64,000 nt of DNA from assembly GCF_000166395.1 (NCBI RefSeq), contig NC_014655.1, forward strand, positions 62,001 through 126,000, read 5' to 3'. Position 1 is the stretch's first letter; every line of letters starts with the position of its first letter. Source of the DNA: Leadbetterella byssophila DSM 17132 (GTDB lineage Bacteria > Bacteroidota > Bacteroidia > Cytophagales > Spirosomataceae). The notes below the pieces were generated by a model. It was not told the origin of the DNA, made no database searches, and worked only from the letters and a program-made list of their open reading frames with translations. Positions 26,994-36,406 of the stretch are shown in pieces. The position numbers and the translations under genes were made by a program.

Positions 26994-29462
26994 ATGTCAA
27001 AAAATCTAGTAATAGTTGAGTCACCAGCAAAAGCAAAAACCATAGAAGGGTATCTGGGCAAAGACTTTATAGTGAAGTCCAGTTTCGGTCACATCCGCGA
27101 TCTACCCGATAAAGGTATGGGGATAGACATTGAAAAAGATTTTGAGCCTACGTACCAAATTTCACCAGATAAGGTTAAGGTAGTTAACGAACTTAAGAAG
27201 GAAGCTAAGGACAAGGAGGTTTGGTTAGCAACCGATGATGATCGCGAGGGAGAGGCCATTTCTTGGCACTTAAAAGAGGCTTTGGGTTTGAAGCCTGACA
27301 CGAAGAGGATTGTTTTTCGTGAGATCACTAAGAATGCAATCAATAAGGCGATAGAGACGCCTAGAACCATAGATCTAGATTTGGTGAATGCCCAACAAGC
27401 CCGACGTATCTTAGATAGATTAGTGGGTTTTCAATTGTCTCCCGTTTTATGGCGTAAGATCAAGGCGGGCGAGAGGAAGAACCTGTCAGCCGGTAGGGTA
27501 CAGTCCGTTACAGTTCGTATAGTAGTAGAAAGAGAGAGGGAGATTGAGCAGTTCAAATCTACCTCTACCTATAAGATAGTAGCAGATTTTCATGTTTCTA
27601 ATGGTAAAGTGTTATCTGCTGAATTACCCAAGAATTTAGAAACTAGGGAGCAGGCAGAACAGTTTTTGAACGATTGTGTTCAAGCTATATTCAGCATTTC
27701 TTCTTTAGAAGTAAAGCCTACCACTAAATCTCCTGCACCTCCGTTCACCACATCTACATTGCAGCAGGAAGCATCTCGTAAATTGAGTTTCTCAGTGCAG
27801 CAGACCATGACCTTAGCACAGAGACTCTATGAATCCGGTAAGATCACCTATATGCGTACGGACTCTACGAATCTTTCTGCGGAGGCAGTAGCAGCGGCAA
27901 AGGATCAGATCGCGAAAGCATATGGAGAGGAGTTTTCTAAATCAAGGGTGTTTAAAACCAAGGATAAATCGGCTCAGGAGGCGCACGAAGCCATTCGTCC
28001 AACTGACTTTTCGGTAATGTCAGCGGGCGAAGACAGGAACGAAAAGCGTCTTTACGACTTGATTTGGAAGAGAGCTATAGCCTCGCAAATGGCTGAGGCT
28101 AAGATTGAGAGGACTATTGCTAAAATAGGTATATCTACTCGTCCTGAAGAATTGACAGCTTCCGGTGAGGTGATCAAATTTGAAGGCTTCCTTAAGGTTT
28201 ATATGGAAGGAAGTGATGAAGAGGACGAAGAGAGCAAAGGGATGTTGCCGCCTTTAAATGTGGGGCAGACCTTGGATATGCTACAAATGAAGGCTACGGA
28301 AAGATATTCTAGACCTCCGGCCAGATATACGGAAGCAAGCTTGGTGAAGAAATTGGAGGAATTAGGTATTGGTAGACCATCTACGTATGCTCCTACCATT
28401 TCTACCGTAATCAAGAGGGAATATGTGGTTAAGGAGGACCGTCCGGGTCAGACCAGAGATATCACTGAATTGGTATTGAAAGAAGGGCAGATACAGTCGG
28501 CTGTAAAGCAAGAGACCTTTGGAAGTGAAAAGGCTAAATTGTTCCCTACTAATTTGGGGATGATAGTTAATGATTATTTGGTAGAGAACTTTGAGAATAT
28601 CTTAGATTATAAGTTCACAGCGGATATGGAAGCTGACTTTGACGAAATCGCAGAGGGTAAGGTTTCCTGGCAAAAGATGATCAAGGACTTTTATAAGGAT
28701 TTTCAGGTCAAAGTGGAGCAGGCCGCGGAAGGTGCTAGTGCGAGTACTCAGTCGCACGAGTTAGGAGTTGATCCTGATTCTGGTAAAAAGATATTTGCAA
28801 AGGTGGGCAGGTTTGGTCCATATTTACAGATAGGAGAGGCTACGGATGAGGAAAAGCCCACATTTGTTTCCCTTAAGAAAGGAACATTGATCTCTAGCTT
28901 GACGTATGAAGAAGCTTTGGATATTTTAAGAGGGCCGAAATTGCCATTGGAATTAGGATTGCATGAAGGTCATCCTATAGTGGTGAACGAGGGTAGGTAC
29001 GGGCCCTATGTTTTGTATAATGGTAAATTTTATAATCTAGACAAAGGAGAAGACCCATTGACGGTTACAAAGGAGAGGGCTATAGCTTTGATTGCTGCAA
29101 AGCAGAGTGGGGCAGAAGGTTCTTTACCTAGGGAGATGTCAGAGTATGATGGGCAGGCTGTTACTATAGGTAAGGGCAGATTTGGTCCATATATTAAATG
29201 GGGTAGTAAATATTTTAATATTCCGAAGACGGAGGATCCATTAACTATGGATGATGCGAAAGTAGCGGAATTGATTCAGGCAGGGCAGAAGGAAGCGGCG
29301 AATAAAGTGATTAAAGAGTTTCCTGAAAACGACAAAGTGAAAGTATTGAATGGTAGATATGGTCCCTATATTCAAATAGGGAAAAGGAATGTAAAAATTC
29401 CAAAAGGCGTAGAGCCTGAAAACCTTACCTTAGAAGAATGTCTTAAACTGGGTTCAGCTTAG
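26994..29462 (+). CDS. topA: DNA topoisomerase I
   Basis: Relaxes negative supercoils. The 822-residue protein starts with a Toprim domain (LVIVESPAKAKTIEGYLG; DDDREGEAISWHL), has the catalytic Tyr286 in ITYMRTDSTNLS and the RPSTYAPTI motif. Instead of Cys4 zinc fingers, the C-terminus has four repeats of the GRFGPYLQIG / GRYGPYVLYNG type (about residues 590-820), a zinc-free tail form common in Bacteroidota. The stop overlaps by 4 nt the end of the convergent histidine kinase gene. A TATTTTGC sequence about 24 nt before the ATG is a weak -7 candidate. Confidence 0.93.
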   Translation: MSKNLVIVESPAKAKTIEGYLGKDFIVKSSFGHIRDLPDKGMGIDIEKDFEPTYQISPDKVKVVNELKKEAKDKEVWLATDDDREGEAISWHLKEALGLKPDTKRIVFREITKNAINKAIETPRTIDLDLVNAQQARRILDRLVGFQLSPVLWRKIKAGERKNLSAGRVQSVTVRIVVEREREIEQFKSTSTYKIVADFHVSNGKVLSAELPKNLETREQAEQFLNDCVQAIFSISSLEVKPTTKSPAPPFTTSTLQQEASRKLSFSVQQTMTLAQRLYESGKITYMRTDSTNLSAEAVAAAKDQIAKAYGEEFSKSRVFKTKDKSAQEAHEAIRPTDFSVMSAGEDRNEKRLYDLIWKRAIASQMAEAKIERTIAKIGISTRPEELTASGEVIKFEGFLKVYMEGSDEEDEESKGMLPPLNVGQTLDMLQMKATERYSRPPARYTEASLVKKLEELGIGRPSTYAPTISTVIKREYVVKEDRPGQTRDITELVLKEGQIQSAVKQETFGSEKAKLFPTNLGMIVNDYLVENFENILDYKFTADMEADFDEIAEGKVSWQKMIKDFYKDFQVKVEQAAEGASASTQSHELGVDPDSGKKIFAKVGRFGPYLQIGEATDEEKPTFVSLKKGTLISSLTYEEALDILRGPKLPLELGLHEGHPIVVNEGRYGPYVLYNGKFYNLDKGEDPLTVTKERAIALIAAKQSGAEGSLPREMSEYDGQAVTIGKGRFGPYIKWGSKYFNIPKTEDPLTMDDAKVAELIQAGQKEAANKVIKEFPENDKVKVLNGRYGPYIQIGKRNVKIPKGVEPENLTLEECLKLGSA

Positions 29463-30190
29463 GAAGGTAGCGTAATGGTATACGCTACTCCTCCTTTCGT
29501 TTCTAATTGTAGTTGGCCTTCTAGTTGGGCCACACGTTTACGAATGGAGCGTATGCCTATACCATCTGAGTTGCCATTAAAAGAGGAGCCATTGTCGCCT
29601 ACTTGAAACACAGGGGCGCCTAATTCATTTTCGTATAGGAAGATGAAGATTTCACTGACATCTTTGCCGTGCTTCATGGTGTTAGTGAGTACTTCTTGGA
29701 GGATTCGGAGTAATTCTATTCTTTGACTGAGGTCGAGCTGAGAAGCTATCTCCCTTTCAATCTCTATCTCCTTATGGATAGAGGAATCAGGGCAGAGTAG
29801 GTCTACGAGACGGTATACATTATCCTCGAAGAGGTCATATTCGCTATGATGTATAAAGAGCTCATGGCTCTTACCTCGCACTTTATCATAAACTTTTTCA
29901 GCCTCTTGGGACAGGAAATGTATCTTTTTTCGAAGTTCTTCGTCTAAAGTTTGTTTCTGTAGAACTTCCATATTTTGTACGATTCCGGCAAGGGTTGAAG
30001 ACAGATCATCATGTAATTTTTGACCGATTTCAGTTCTGGTTTCGTATGCTGACAATTGTTTAGCTGCCTGAACATAAAGTTGGTTTAGATGTTCAAGGGA
30101 TTTGATTTTCTCAGCGGTTCTGAGTCTTTCTCTTCTCAAGAGCAAGACTCCGATGCTAAGACAGGAAGCTACTAATAATACGGTAATCAT
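29459..30190 (-). CDS. NarX-type sensor histidine kinase (paralogue A)
   Basis: A 243-residue protein with one N-terminal membrane helix, a short coiled-coil, a HisKA_3-type dimerisation domain with the phospho-acceptor His in GQKLHDDLSSTLAGI, and a HATPase domain (EVLTNTMKHG N-box, FQVGDNGSSF and GIGIRSIRKRV G-boxes). It has no sensory domain of size, so it may sense through partners. No regulator gene is adjacent. It is clearly paralogous to the kinase at 42523-43293, sharing FEDNV.R..DL.CP and QRIE.LRILQE.LTN blocks. It overlaps the end of topA by 4 nt on the opposite strand. Confidence 0.85.
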   Translation of the reverse strand: MITVLLVASCLSIGVLLLRRERLRTAEKIKSLEHLNQLYVQAAKQLSAYETRTEIGQKLHDDLSSTLAGIVQNMEVLQKQTLDEELRKKIHFLSQEAEKVYDKVRGKSHELFIHHSEYDLFEDNVYRLVDLLCPDSSIHKEIEIEREIASQLDLSQRIELLRILQEVLTNTMKHGKDVSEIFIFLYENELGAPVFQVGDNGSSFNGNSDGIGIRSIRKRVAQLEGQLQLETKGGVAYTITLPS

Positions 30191-30595
30191 TCGGTTATTT
30201 ATTTATTGGTGGATAGTTTAAAAACGGGTGTTTTAACGGTAAATATATATAATAATTAATAATTTTTGTTAACAGATGCAAAAAGTATGCCATTAATTAA
30301 TTAAAAATAATTACTTAGTTATTTGGATTAGTTTGTAAAAATGTTTTAAATTTCATAACGTAATTATTTAATTAATGTATATTACTGAGAGTGTTTATAG
30401 TTTTGTAGTTAAGTAAAAATGGTATACATGGTGGTTAAAATATATTACATAAATTCAGTTGGCGTAGCTAATAAATAGTATATATTTTAGTCTTTTATGC
30501 TAAATTTGTTAAAAAATATGTTCAAAAGTTTGCAGATTCGGAAAACGAATCCATATTTTTGTTCAAGTGGTAGTAATAATAATAAATTAATTGAT
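30191..30595. other. AT-rich gene-free stretch upstream of the RiPP operon
   Basis: About 400 bp of very AT-rich DNA between the histidine kinase start and the peptide precursor. It holds a TAGTTTTG (30398-30405) that matches the -7 consensus without a -33 partner, and the well-spaced promoter at 30529-30561. No convincing gene, hairpin or RNA family was recognised in the rest. Confidence 0.5.
30529..30561 (+). promoter_or_regulatory. Promoter of the lasso-like precursor operon
   Basis: TTTG (30529-30532) is followed after 21 nt by TATTTTTG (30554-30561), the same layout as the aconitase promoter. Transcription would start near 30567, 29 nt before the ATG at 30596, and would exclude the earlier in-frame ATGs at 30497 and 30518. 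Confidence 0.65.
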
Positions 30596-30733
30596 ATGGA
30601 ACCTGTAGTAAAAAAGAGGTACACGAAACCTGTATTATTGAAGCATGGAATGCTTAGGAAATTGACTCTAAAATCGGGAAGTGCAGTAGATTTCACTGAG
30701 CCATCTAGTTCTGATTGGGGAGGGGAAGATTAA
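30596..30733 (+). CDS. Lasso-type RiPP precursor peptide (candidate)
   Basis: A 45-residue peptide whose N-terminal half has the lasso leader pattern Y-x2-P-x-L-x3-G-x5-T: Tyr9, Pro12, Leu14, Gly18, Thr24 (KKRYTKPVLLKHGMLRKLT). The remaining part is small, acidic and Ser/Gly-rich. If the core starts at Gly28 it reads GSAVDFTE then PSSSDWGGED, so an 8-residue ring between Gly28 and Glu35 is possible, but Thr would then be at -4 instead of the usual -2. A core starting at Lys26 would fit Thr at -2 but not the usual Gly1. The asparagine-synthetase-like cyclase begins 2 nt after the stop. Core boundaries are inference. Confidence 0.65.
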   Translation: MEPVVKKRYTKPVLLKHGMLRKLTLKSGSAVDFTEPSSSDWGGED

Positions 30734-30735
30734 TT

Positions 30736-32508
30736 ATGCTTCTGGATCTCTATTTTCTAGATAGCATTTCGTCTTTTTATTCTCACTTAGGTATAAATGT
30801 TTGGTTTAAAGGCGATAATTCTAATCTCGGATCTTTAAACAGGTACGAGGGTGATAGTTGTGAAGAAAAAATAATCCATGCATTTTTAGCTGTAAATGAA
30901 AGTTGTTTTAAAGAATTAAAACACGAGTTTTTATTGGTTTTGCAAACAGAAGATTGCACCTATTTGGTCAGAGACCGATTTGGGGTGCAATCTTTGTATT
31001 TTTGCCAAGAGTCGAATAAAATTACTGTTTCCGATAATTTAAGGATTCTTGGAAAGGGTAAATCTCCAGATTCGATAGAGGTATACAATTATATTAATTT
31101 TTCGATTTCTAAAGAGTCCAGTATTAATTCTGGGACTTTTTTTTCTGAAGTATATCAAGTCCCGCCTTCATATTATGTTAAGATAGATAATGATGGCAAT
31201 AAATTATTTAGAAGCTACTATAGTGCGGTACCTAAACCTTTTTTTATACATTCTAGCTCGGACGTGTTTAGGGACTTATTGACTAAATCTATTAAGCGAG
31301 GTCTAGTAAATTCTCAAAAGATAGGTTCACATTTAAGTGGTGGTCTGGATTCTTCAGTAGTTACGACACTTTTAAGGCATGTAGTTTCAGAAGATATTTC
31401 ATGCTACTACTATGATAGTGGTGACACAAGTCATCGTGATTTGGATTATGCTAGATTAGTAGCTGATAATTTGGACCTGCCACTGCACGTGGTCAATACT
31501 AGTGGGGAAAATATATTTACCCATCAGAGGTGGTTGTGCGAAAGGACAGGTTTTCCCGAGGTTTTTATTCTGCCATCAACTACACATATAGAACTGAGCG
31601 AGGAATTACGTGAAAAAGGAATCAGTCGAATGTTTACTGGTATAGATGGTGATTCTGTAGTCGGGCATGGGCTAGGTTATTTGCAAGATTTAAAGTCAGA
31701 TGGGGATTGGGAGAAGTATTTGACTTTATTTGTTGAAAATTTTTTGGCTAGAGAATATACTAGTATTACACTTGATGCTTATAAAAAGAAACTTATTGTC
31801 AAGGAGGTATTAACATTAGTTAGGAAAAATGACTGGAGGTCTATTGCTGCCCTTTTGAAATCAGCAAATCTGCTGTGGGGGTATGTTCCAGGTTCTTATT
31901 TAAAAGTATTATTAAATAAAGTAATATCGAATGTGTTCAGTAAGCTTGATTTGGTGCCAGATCCATCATTGCTGAATTATTCTATAGGTGAATTATCAGC
32001 TGAATCTTATTATGATATATACGATATAAATAATAGAGAATTATTGGAAAATTTCCGGGCGGTTATTAATGGTAGTTATCCTTATTCTTTTAATCAATTT
32101 AATGAAATTTCTCGTTTCTATAATTTTGAGTACAAGCATCCTTTTTTTGATCAAGAACTTTTTGAATTTTGCCTAGGTGTACCTAATGAAATACGATTTG
32201 GGGGTGGTAAAACGAGATGGGTTATGAGGGAAGCAATGAATGAGCTTTTGCCTCAGAAGCTATTAAATCGTACAACAAAGGACGATTTTTCATACTATTT
32301 AATAAGTTCTTTTATATCTCTTTGGAATTCTAATTCCGAGTTCTTTCTTGATCATAGCAGCCTTTGGCATTGGGTAAATAAAAAGGAATTTATGAGGGGG
32401 ATTTCATATGTTATAAAGAAGGGGCCTCATGTTAAATCAAACTCTCTCCTCGCACGAAAATTAATTAGGGTCTTGTATCTAGGTATTTGGTTAGATACTA
32501 TTCAATAA
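30736..32508 (+). CDS. Asparagine synthetase-like enzyme, candidate lasso peptide cyclase
   Basis: The 590-residue protein resembles class B asparagine synthetases: a degenerate N-terminal glutaminase-like domain (RDRFGVQSLYF retained) and a C-terminal ATP-pyrophosphatase domain with the PP-loop SGGLDSS (residues 201-207), TGIDGDSVVGHG, and YKHPFFDQELFEFCLGVP. There is no Cys at position 2, the glutaminase nucleophile, so it should not hydrolyse glutamine. Lasso cyclases (McjC/LarC type) have this same build and activate a side-chain carboxylate to close the ring. A TTG at 30715 in frame would overlap the precursor; the ATG at 30736 is preferred. No leader protease, RRE protein or exporter gene is adjacent. 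Confidence 0.75.
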   Translation: MLLDLYFLDSISSFYSHLGINVWFKGDNSNLGSLNRYEGDSCEEKIIHAFLAVNESCFKELKHEFLLVLQTEDCTYLVRDRFGVQSLYFCQESNKITVSDNLRILGKGKSPDSIEVYNYINFSISKESSINSGTFFSEVYQVPPSYYVKIDNDGNKLFRSYYSAVPKPFFIHSSSDVFRDLLTKSIKRGLVNSQKIGSHLSGGLDSSVVTTLLRHVVSEDISCYYYDSGDTSHRDLDYARLVADNLDLPLHVVNTSGENIFTHQRWLCERTGFPEVFILPSTTHIELSEELREKGISRMFTGIDGDSVVGHGLGYLQDLKSDGDWEKYLTLFVENFLAREYTSITLDAYKKKLIVKEVLTLVRKNDWRSIAALLKSANLLWGYVPGSYLKVLLNKVISNVFSKLDLVPDPSLLNYSIGELSAESYYDIYDINNRELLENFRAVINGSYPYSFNQFNEISRFYNFEYKHPFFDQELFEFCLGVPNEIRFGGGKTRWVMREAMNELLPQKLLNRTTKDDFSYYLISSFISLWNSNSEFFLDHSSLWHWVNKKEFMRGISYVIKKGPHVKSNSLLARKLIRVLYLGIWLDTIQ

Positions 32509-32726
32509 TAATTTCTCCTCCTTCTAATTAAAAATAACTATTCATTTTGGTGAAATAATTACAATTTGTGAAAAAATTGTAAAAAATTGTTGTGTCTTTT
32601 GGTAGATATACCTTAATTTGGCTATCGATGCTGATAGTTATAGCCATGAAAAACTATTTCTTCGTATAGAAGTATAATATTTACTTATCATATATGTATA
32701 ATTTTTTCTCCCTAAATATTTTAGCT

Positions 32727-35700
32727 ATGAAACGAGCTTCTATACATTTTAAGCTCCGAAGTTGGAGCTACGTGCTATGTCTTTTTCTGCTGAGTGGGTA
32801 TGCTGTGAACGCACAGGTAGCTTCTTTGCCTTTAAATGAGCCGGTGCCATATGTGAATCCAAAATCTCCTGAAATTACGCATGTTGATAATCCACTTTTA
32901 TCCACATTTTGGCATAATAATGCTAGTAGTATGGGTAATGCCTATAATTCAGATTTGGGTGACTATGCTGTTTTAGCAGCACCTGTACTTGGTTTGGTTG
33001 ACCAAAAAATGACCATTGATATTGGTGAAAGTGTGGTTGCTTCCCAGTCAAATCCCTACTTTGTTGGATTTGATATCTTGAATATTGATGGATTATCTAT
33101 AGGCTTAGGTAATGCTACTTTTGAGATTAAATTATTTAATGGAGATAATACTACACCTGTAGCAACTTATGACGTAAATAAGGATAAGCTTCTAGGCTTG
33201 CTCGGTCTTGGTCTTTTGACAGGTACTGGAAATCCAGCAAGAATCGGATTTACATTAGCGCCAAGTACCCCTGTGACTTTTACTCGTGCAATGATCGTCG
33301 TAAATGAACATTCTTTGTTAAGTATTGGGGGTACCAGGGTTTATAATTTGGTTTTAGGTAAATATGCACCGGCGAATTATACTACGCTTCCTTGTAATCT
33401 TAATGTGACAATTGGTGCGCCAAATTATCCTGTTCAATTTACCGATAGAACCTCTAATCGTGGAGTTATAAATCCTATGGGCGCCTTAGATAGTAGTTCT
33501 GATACGTTTACCGAATTAGGTGGTTTGAATGCTACGCTACAAGGTCCTATTAGTTACGCTGTAGGTGATGTGTTTGGTAATTCATTTAATACTACGAATA
33601 ATTCCATGTTCGTAGGATTTGATATTGAAAACGCTCAACTTTTGGGACTCCTAGATTTGAATCTTTTACAAAACTTTTCTATTCAATTATATAATAACGG
33701 ATCCCCAGTAGGTACGGCCAGAACAGGAACCAGCTTATTGAGTTTAGGTTTAAGAGTGGTGGGAGAGTCAGGTAGAACTACCATTGGTTTCATCACTGCA
33801 GATGAATTTGATGAAGTCGAGCTTAAGCTAAATCAACTTTTAAGTGCTACCACCACGAAAGTACATGGTGTGGTAGTTAAGAAATTCTGTACTTCAACTT
33901 TGGCATGTAATACCATTACAACCGCTACAAATCCAGACCATCCTTTATATATCAACTTAAAAAGAACCACTACAGCTGGCTTAGTAAATGTAAGTAGTAT
34001 TACTAATCCGGATAATATCATCAACGGTTCATCTGATCCAGCTACCGTTGTTGCAATTGCCAATGTGGGAAGTGCCTTGTCTGTATCTGTTGCTAATGCA
34101 TTGGAAACCTATCCCGCAGGTTCATATGCTGGATATATTGTAGAATCTTCATCCTTATTAAATGCCAGCTTGATTGCAAGTGCCGGTATTAAGCTCGAAT
34201 TCTATAATAGAAGTAGTGCAACTCCTGACAATCCGGTTTACGAAACTCCTGGGGCCGTATTGGCAGGTGTAGGAGTTATATCCGGTTCTCATACGGAAGT
34301 ATTGGGGGCTATTTGTCCAGTTCCATTTGATGAGGTTAGATTAGTTTTGGTCAGAAGCTTATTATCAGTAGATTTAGGAGGAACCAAGATTCATGGATTT
34401 AAAGTACAGAAATCCTGTGCAGAAGATGTAGATTGTTTGACGGAAGGGACACTTACAAGTCAGTATCATGGAGCCGTAGTGAACGGAGCGAATACAGGAG
34501 TTAGGATTGGCGCTCAAGTAGGCTTATTGGATGAACCTCTTGAGCATCTTGATCGTGTAGTGGATAATCATCCTAATAACTATGCTTCAATGAACGCTGT
34601 TGTGGGCGTGGTTTCCAGGTCTTCTCTTTCAGTAGCTTCTACTTCTTTGACATTCCCTAAAGGAAGTTTTGCAGGTTTTGAAGTGAGTAAAGATGGAGGA
34701 TTACTTGATCTTGGGCTACTTGGTGATAATAATATAAGAATTGTCACATTTAAAGATGGAGTGGCCGTAGATAGTGCAGACGTAGTAAATGGTAGCTTAA
34801 TAAGTTTAGGTTTATTAAGCAGTGGTTCAGGCAGATCAGTGATTGGCTTCCACAGTAAAGGCGCATTTGATGAAATTCAAATCAGATTGCTACGAGTGGT
34901 GGCAATAGAGACCGGTTTTAGTTTGAACATATACGGAGCTGTGGCTTCTGCTCGCTATGGATACGATCCAGGAAACGAGGTGTATTGTGCAGCTGATTTG
35001 ATTCGTCCTGACCAGAATACAGGCTTTATTAATACAGAGATTCCGGGTAACACTTCTACTAACGATGAATTGCCAGCAGGAGCCACCTATAGTGCTGCCG
35101 GTTCGCCTACTGTTCCACCGGGAGCTAATTTTACTTTTAATATTAACGCTAATGGCTCCTATACTTTCATCACGGATAAAGAGGGGACTTATACATTTCC
35201 TATTAAGGTATGTATAGATGCTTGGGAAGGAGACTGCCCGGTTCAAAATCTAACTATTTATGTTCTTAACAGAACAGTTACAAATCCTCCAATTGCTTTC
35301 CATGATTTTGTTAAAGTACCTGAAGGAGGATCTAATTTTGAGATTGACGTTAAGTTAAACGATATACCAGGGAATGTTGATGGAACTTTGGGTAATCCTT
35401 TCATCGGAGCCAATCCTACCAAAGGTTCTGCTACGGTTAGCAATGGTAAAATCTACTATACGCCTAATGCCGGATCTGTAGGAAGAGATTTCCTTATTTA
35501 TACCATTTGTGAGTCTCCTTCTGGCTTATGTTCAAGTCCTGTGTATGTGCTAATTGATATAATTCCAACCGGTGGAAGTAATTCAACTATTGCAAATGAT
35601 GATCAGATTTTAATGGGAGTTAATTCTGCTGGAACTGGAAATGTTTTGGCAAATGATTATGATCCTGAAAACCATGCGCAAACTGTATTATTAATAGACT

Positions 35701-36398
35701 TGAATGGAGATGGTATTCCTGAGACTGCTCCAATTGGTTCTCCCCAAACTGTTTTATATGACGGACAGATTAGAGGTACAATTACTATGAATGCTACCAC
35801 TGGTGATTTCACATTTGTGCCCGCAAATAATTTCAAGGGTAGTATATCATGTGTGATTGAAATAGGAGATGAACTTGGTGCCACTTCAAAGTCAACCTTA
35901 GTCCTTATTGTAAAAGATACACCGGATTTGCTTCCTGTTCAGACTTTTGGTAGTAATGGTGCCAATTTTAATGGAATAGAAGAAAGAGATTTTATCATAA
36001 GAATTTGGGAAATGTTAGGAGGAACTGCTTTAGCAGATGAAAAGCAAATTGTAATTCAAATTACGAAATCGTCCGCATTTGAAATAACTGTTCCCGGCCT
36101 AGTATTAACCAGTAGCCCACAAACAGGCTTTAATGGTGTAGCTAGTCTTGGAAATTCTAATCCTAGTTATTCAAATGGATCGTGGGAATTCTATGAGACA
36201 CCCTTTGCCATTAGAATCGTTTCGAAGTCTGGTTATTCTTTAAATCCGGCTTCGTCTGCAACATTAGGATTCCACATAAAGAGAAGACCAGGTTTTGCAA
36301 GGGCAGCTCAAAATATAACATATACAGTGGCTCCTTATTCTGGAGGAGAAACGAAAATTGATAATAATTATGCGTTTTCGCAAGTCATTCTAAATTAA
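32727..36398 (+). CDS. Large secreted repeat protein with Ig/cadherin-like C-terminal domains
   Basis: From the ATG at 32727 the product is 1223 residues with a signal peptide (LCLFLLSGYAVNAQ, cut near residue 30). Four degenerate repeats of about 175 residues follow, each with a FVGFDI or FAGFEV-type core and a closing FDEVxLxL ... VHGxxVxKxC block. Then come Ig/cadherin-like modules with PPIAFHDFVKVPEGG and NVLANDYDPENHAQTV motifs (tandem-95 type). It ends at VILN without a T9SS sorting domain. A surface adhesin or matrix role is likely from architecture only. The T9SS cargo gene starts 8 nt downstream. An alternative ATG at 32694 adds 11 residues. Confidence 0.7.
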   Translation: MKRASIHFKLRSWSYVLCLFLLSGYAVNAQVASLPLNEPVPYVNPKSPEITHVDNPLLSTFWHNNASSMGNAYNSDLGDYAVLAAPVLGLVDQKMTIDIGESVVASQSNPYFVGFDILNIDGLSIGLGNATFEIKLFNGDNTTPVATYDVNKDKLLGLLGLGLLTGTGNPARIGFTLAPSTPVTFTRAMIVVNEHSLLSIGGTRVYNLVLGKYAPANYTTLPCNLNVTIGAPNYPVQFTDRTSNRGVINPMGALDSSSDTFTELGGLNATLQGPISYAVGDVFGNSFNTTNNSMFVGFDIENAQLLGLLDLNLLQNFSIQLYNNGSPVGTARTGTSLLSLGLRVVGESGRTTIGFITADEFDEVELKLNQLLSATTTKVHGVVVKKFCTSTLACNTITTATNPDHPLYINLKRTTTAGLVNVSSITNPDNIINGSSDPATVVAIANVGSALSVSVANALETYPAGSYAGYIVESSSLLNASLIASAGIKLEFYNRSSATPDNPVYETPGAVLAGVGVISGSHTEVLGAICPVPFDEVRLVLVRSLLSVDLGGTKIHGFKVQKSCAEDVDCLTEGTLTSQYHGAVVNGANTGVRIGAQVGLLDEPLEHLDRVVDNHPNNYASMNAVVGVVSRSSLSVASTSLTFPKGSFAGFEVSKDGGLLDLGLLGDNNIRIVTFKDGVAVDSADVVNGSLISLGLLSSGSGRSVIGFHSKGAFDEIQIRLLRVVAIETGFSLNIYGAVASARYGYDPGNEVYCAADLIRPDQNTGFINTEIPGNTSTNDELPAGATYSAAGSPTVPPGANFTFNINANGSYTFITDKEGTYTFPIKVCIDAWEGDCPVQNLTIYVLNRTVTNPPIAFHDFVKVPEGGSNFEIDVKLNDIPGNVDGTLGNPFIGANPTKGSATVSNGKIYYTPNAGSVGRDFLIYTICESPSGLCSSPVYVLIDIIPTGGSNSTIANDDQILMGVNSAGTGNVLANDYDPENHAQTVLLIDLNGDGIPETAPIGSPQTVLYDGQIRGTITMNATTGDFTFVPANNFKGSISCVIEIGDELGATSKSTLVLIVKDTPDLLPVQTFGSNGANFNGIEERDFIIRIWEMLGGTALADEKQIVIQITKSSAFEITVPGLVLTSSPQTGFNGVASLGNSNPSYSNGSWEFYETPFAIRIVSKSGYSLNPASSATLGFHIKRRPGFARAAQNITYTVAPYSGGETKIDNNYAFSQVILN
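32850..34955 (+). repeat. Four internal ~525-bp degenerate repeats in the secreted protein gene
   Basis: Equivalent closing motifs end near 33365, 33895, 34420 and 34950, a spacing of about 525-530 bp. The repeats are recognisable at protein level (FVGFDI/YAGYIV/FAGFEV, GLLGLG or LLSLGL stretches, FDEV motif, Cys at the end of units 2 and 3) but have diverged in DNA. Boundaries are approximate. Confidence 0.65.
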
Positions 36399-36406
36399 AC
36401 AAAACC

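Noticed and set aside
30419-30478. A 19-codon ORF in the AT-rich gap before the RiPP precursor, just after a TAGTTTTG box
   Set aside because: Too short and AT-driven; no leader motif and no second line of evidence.
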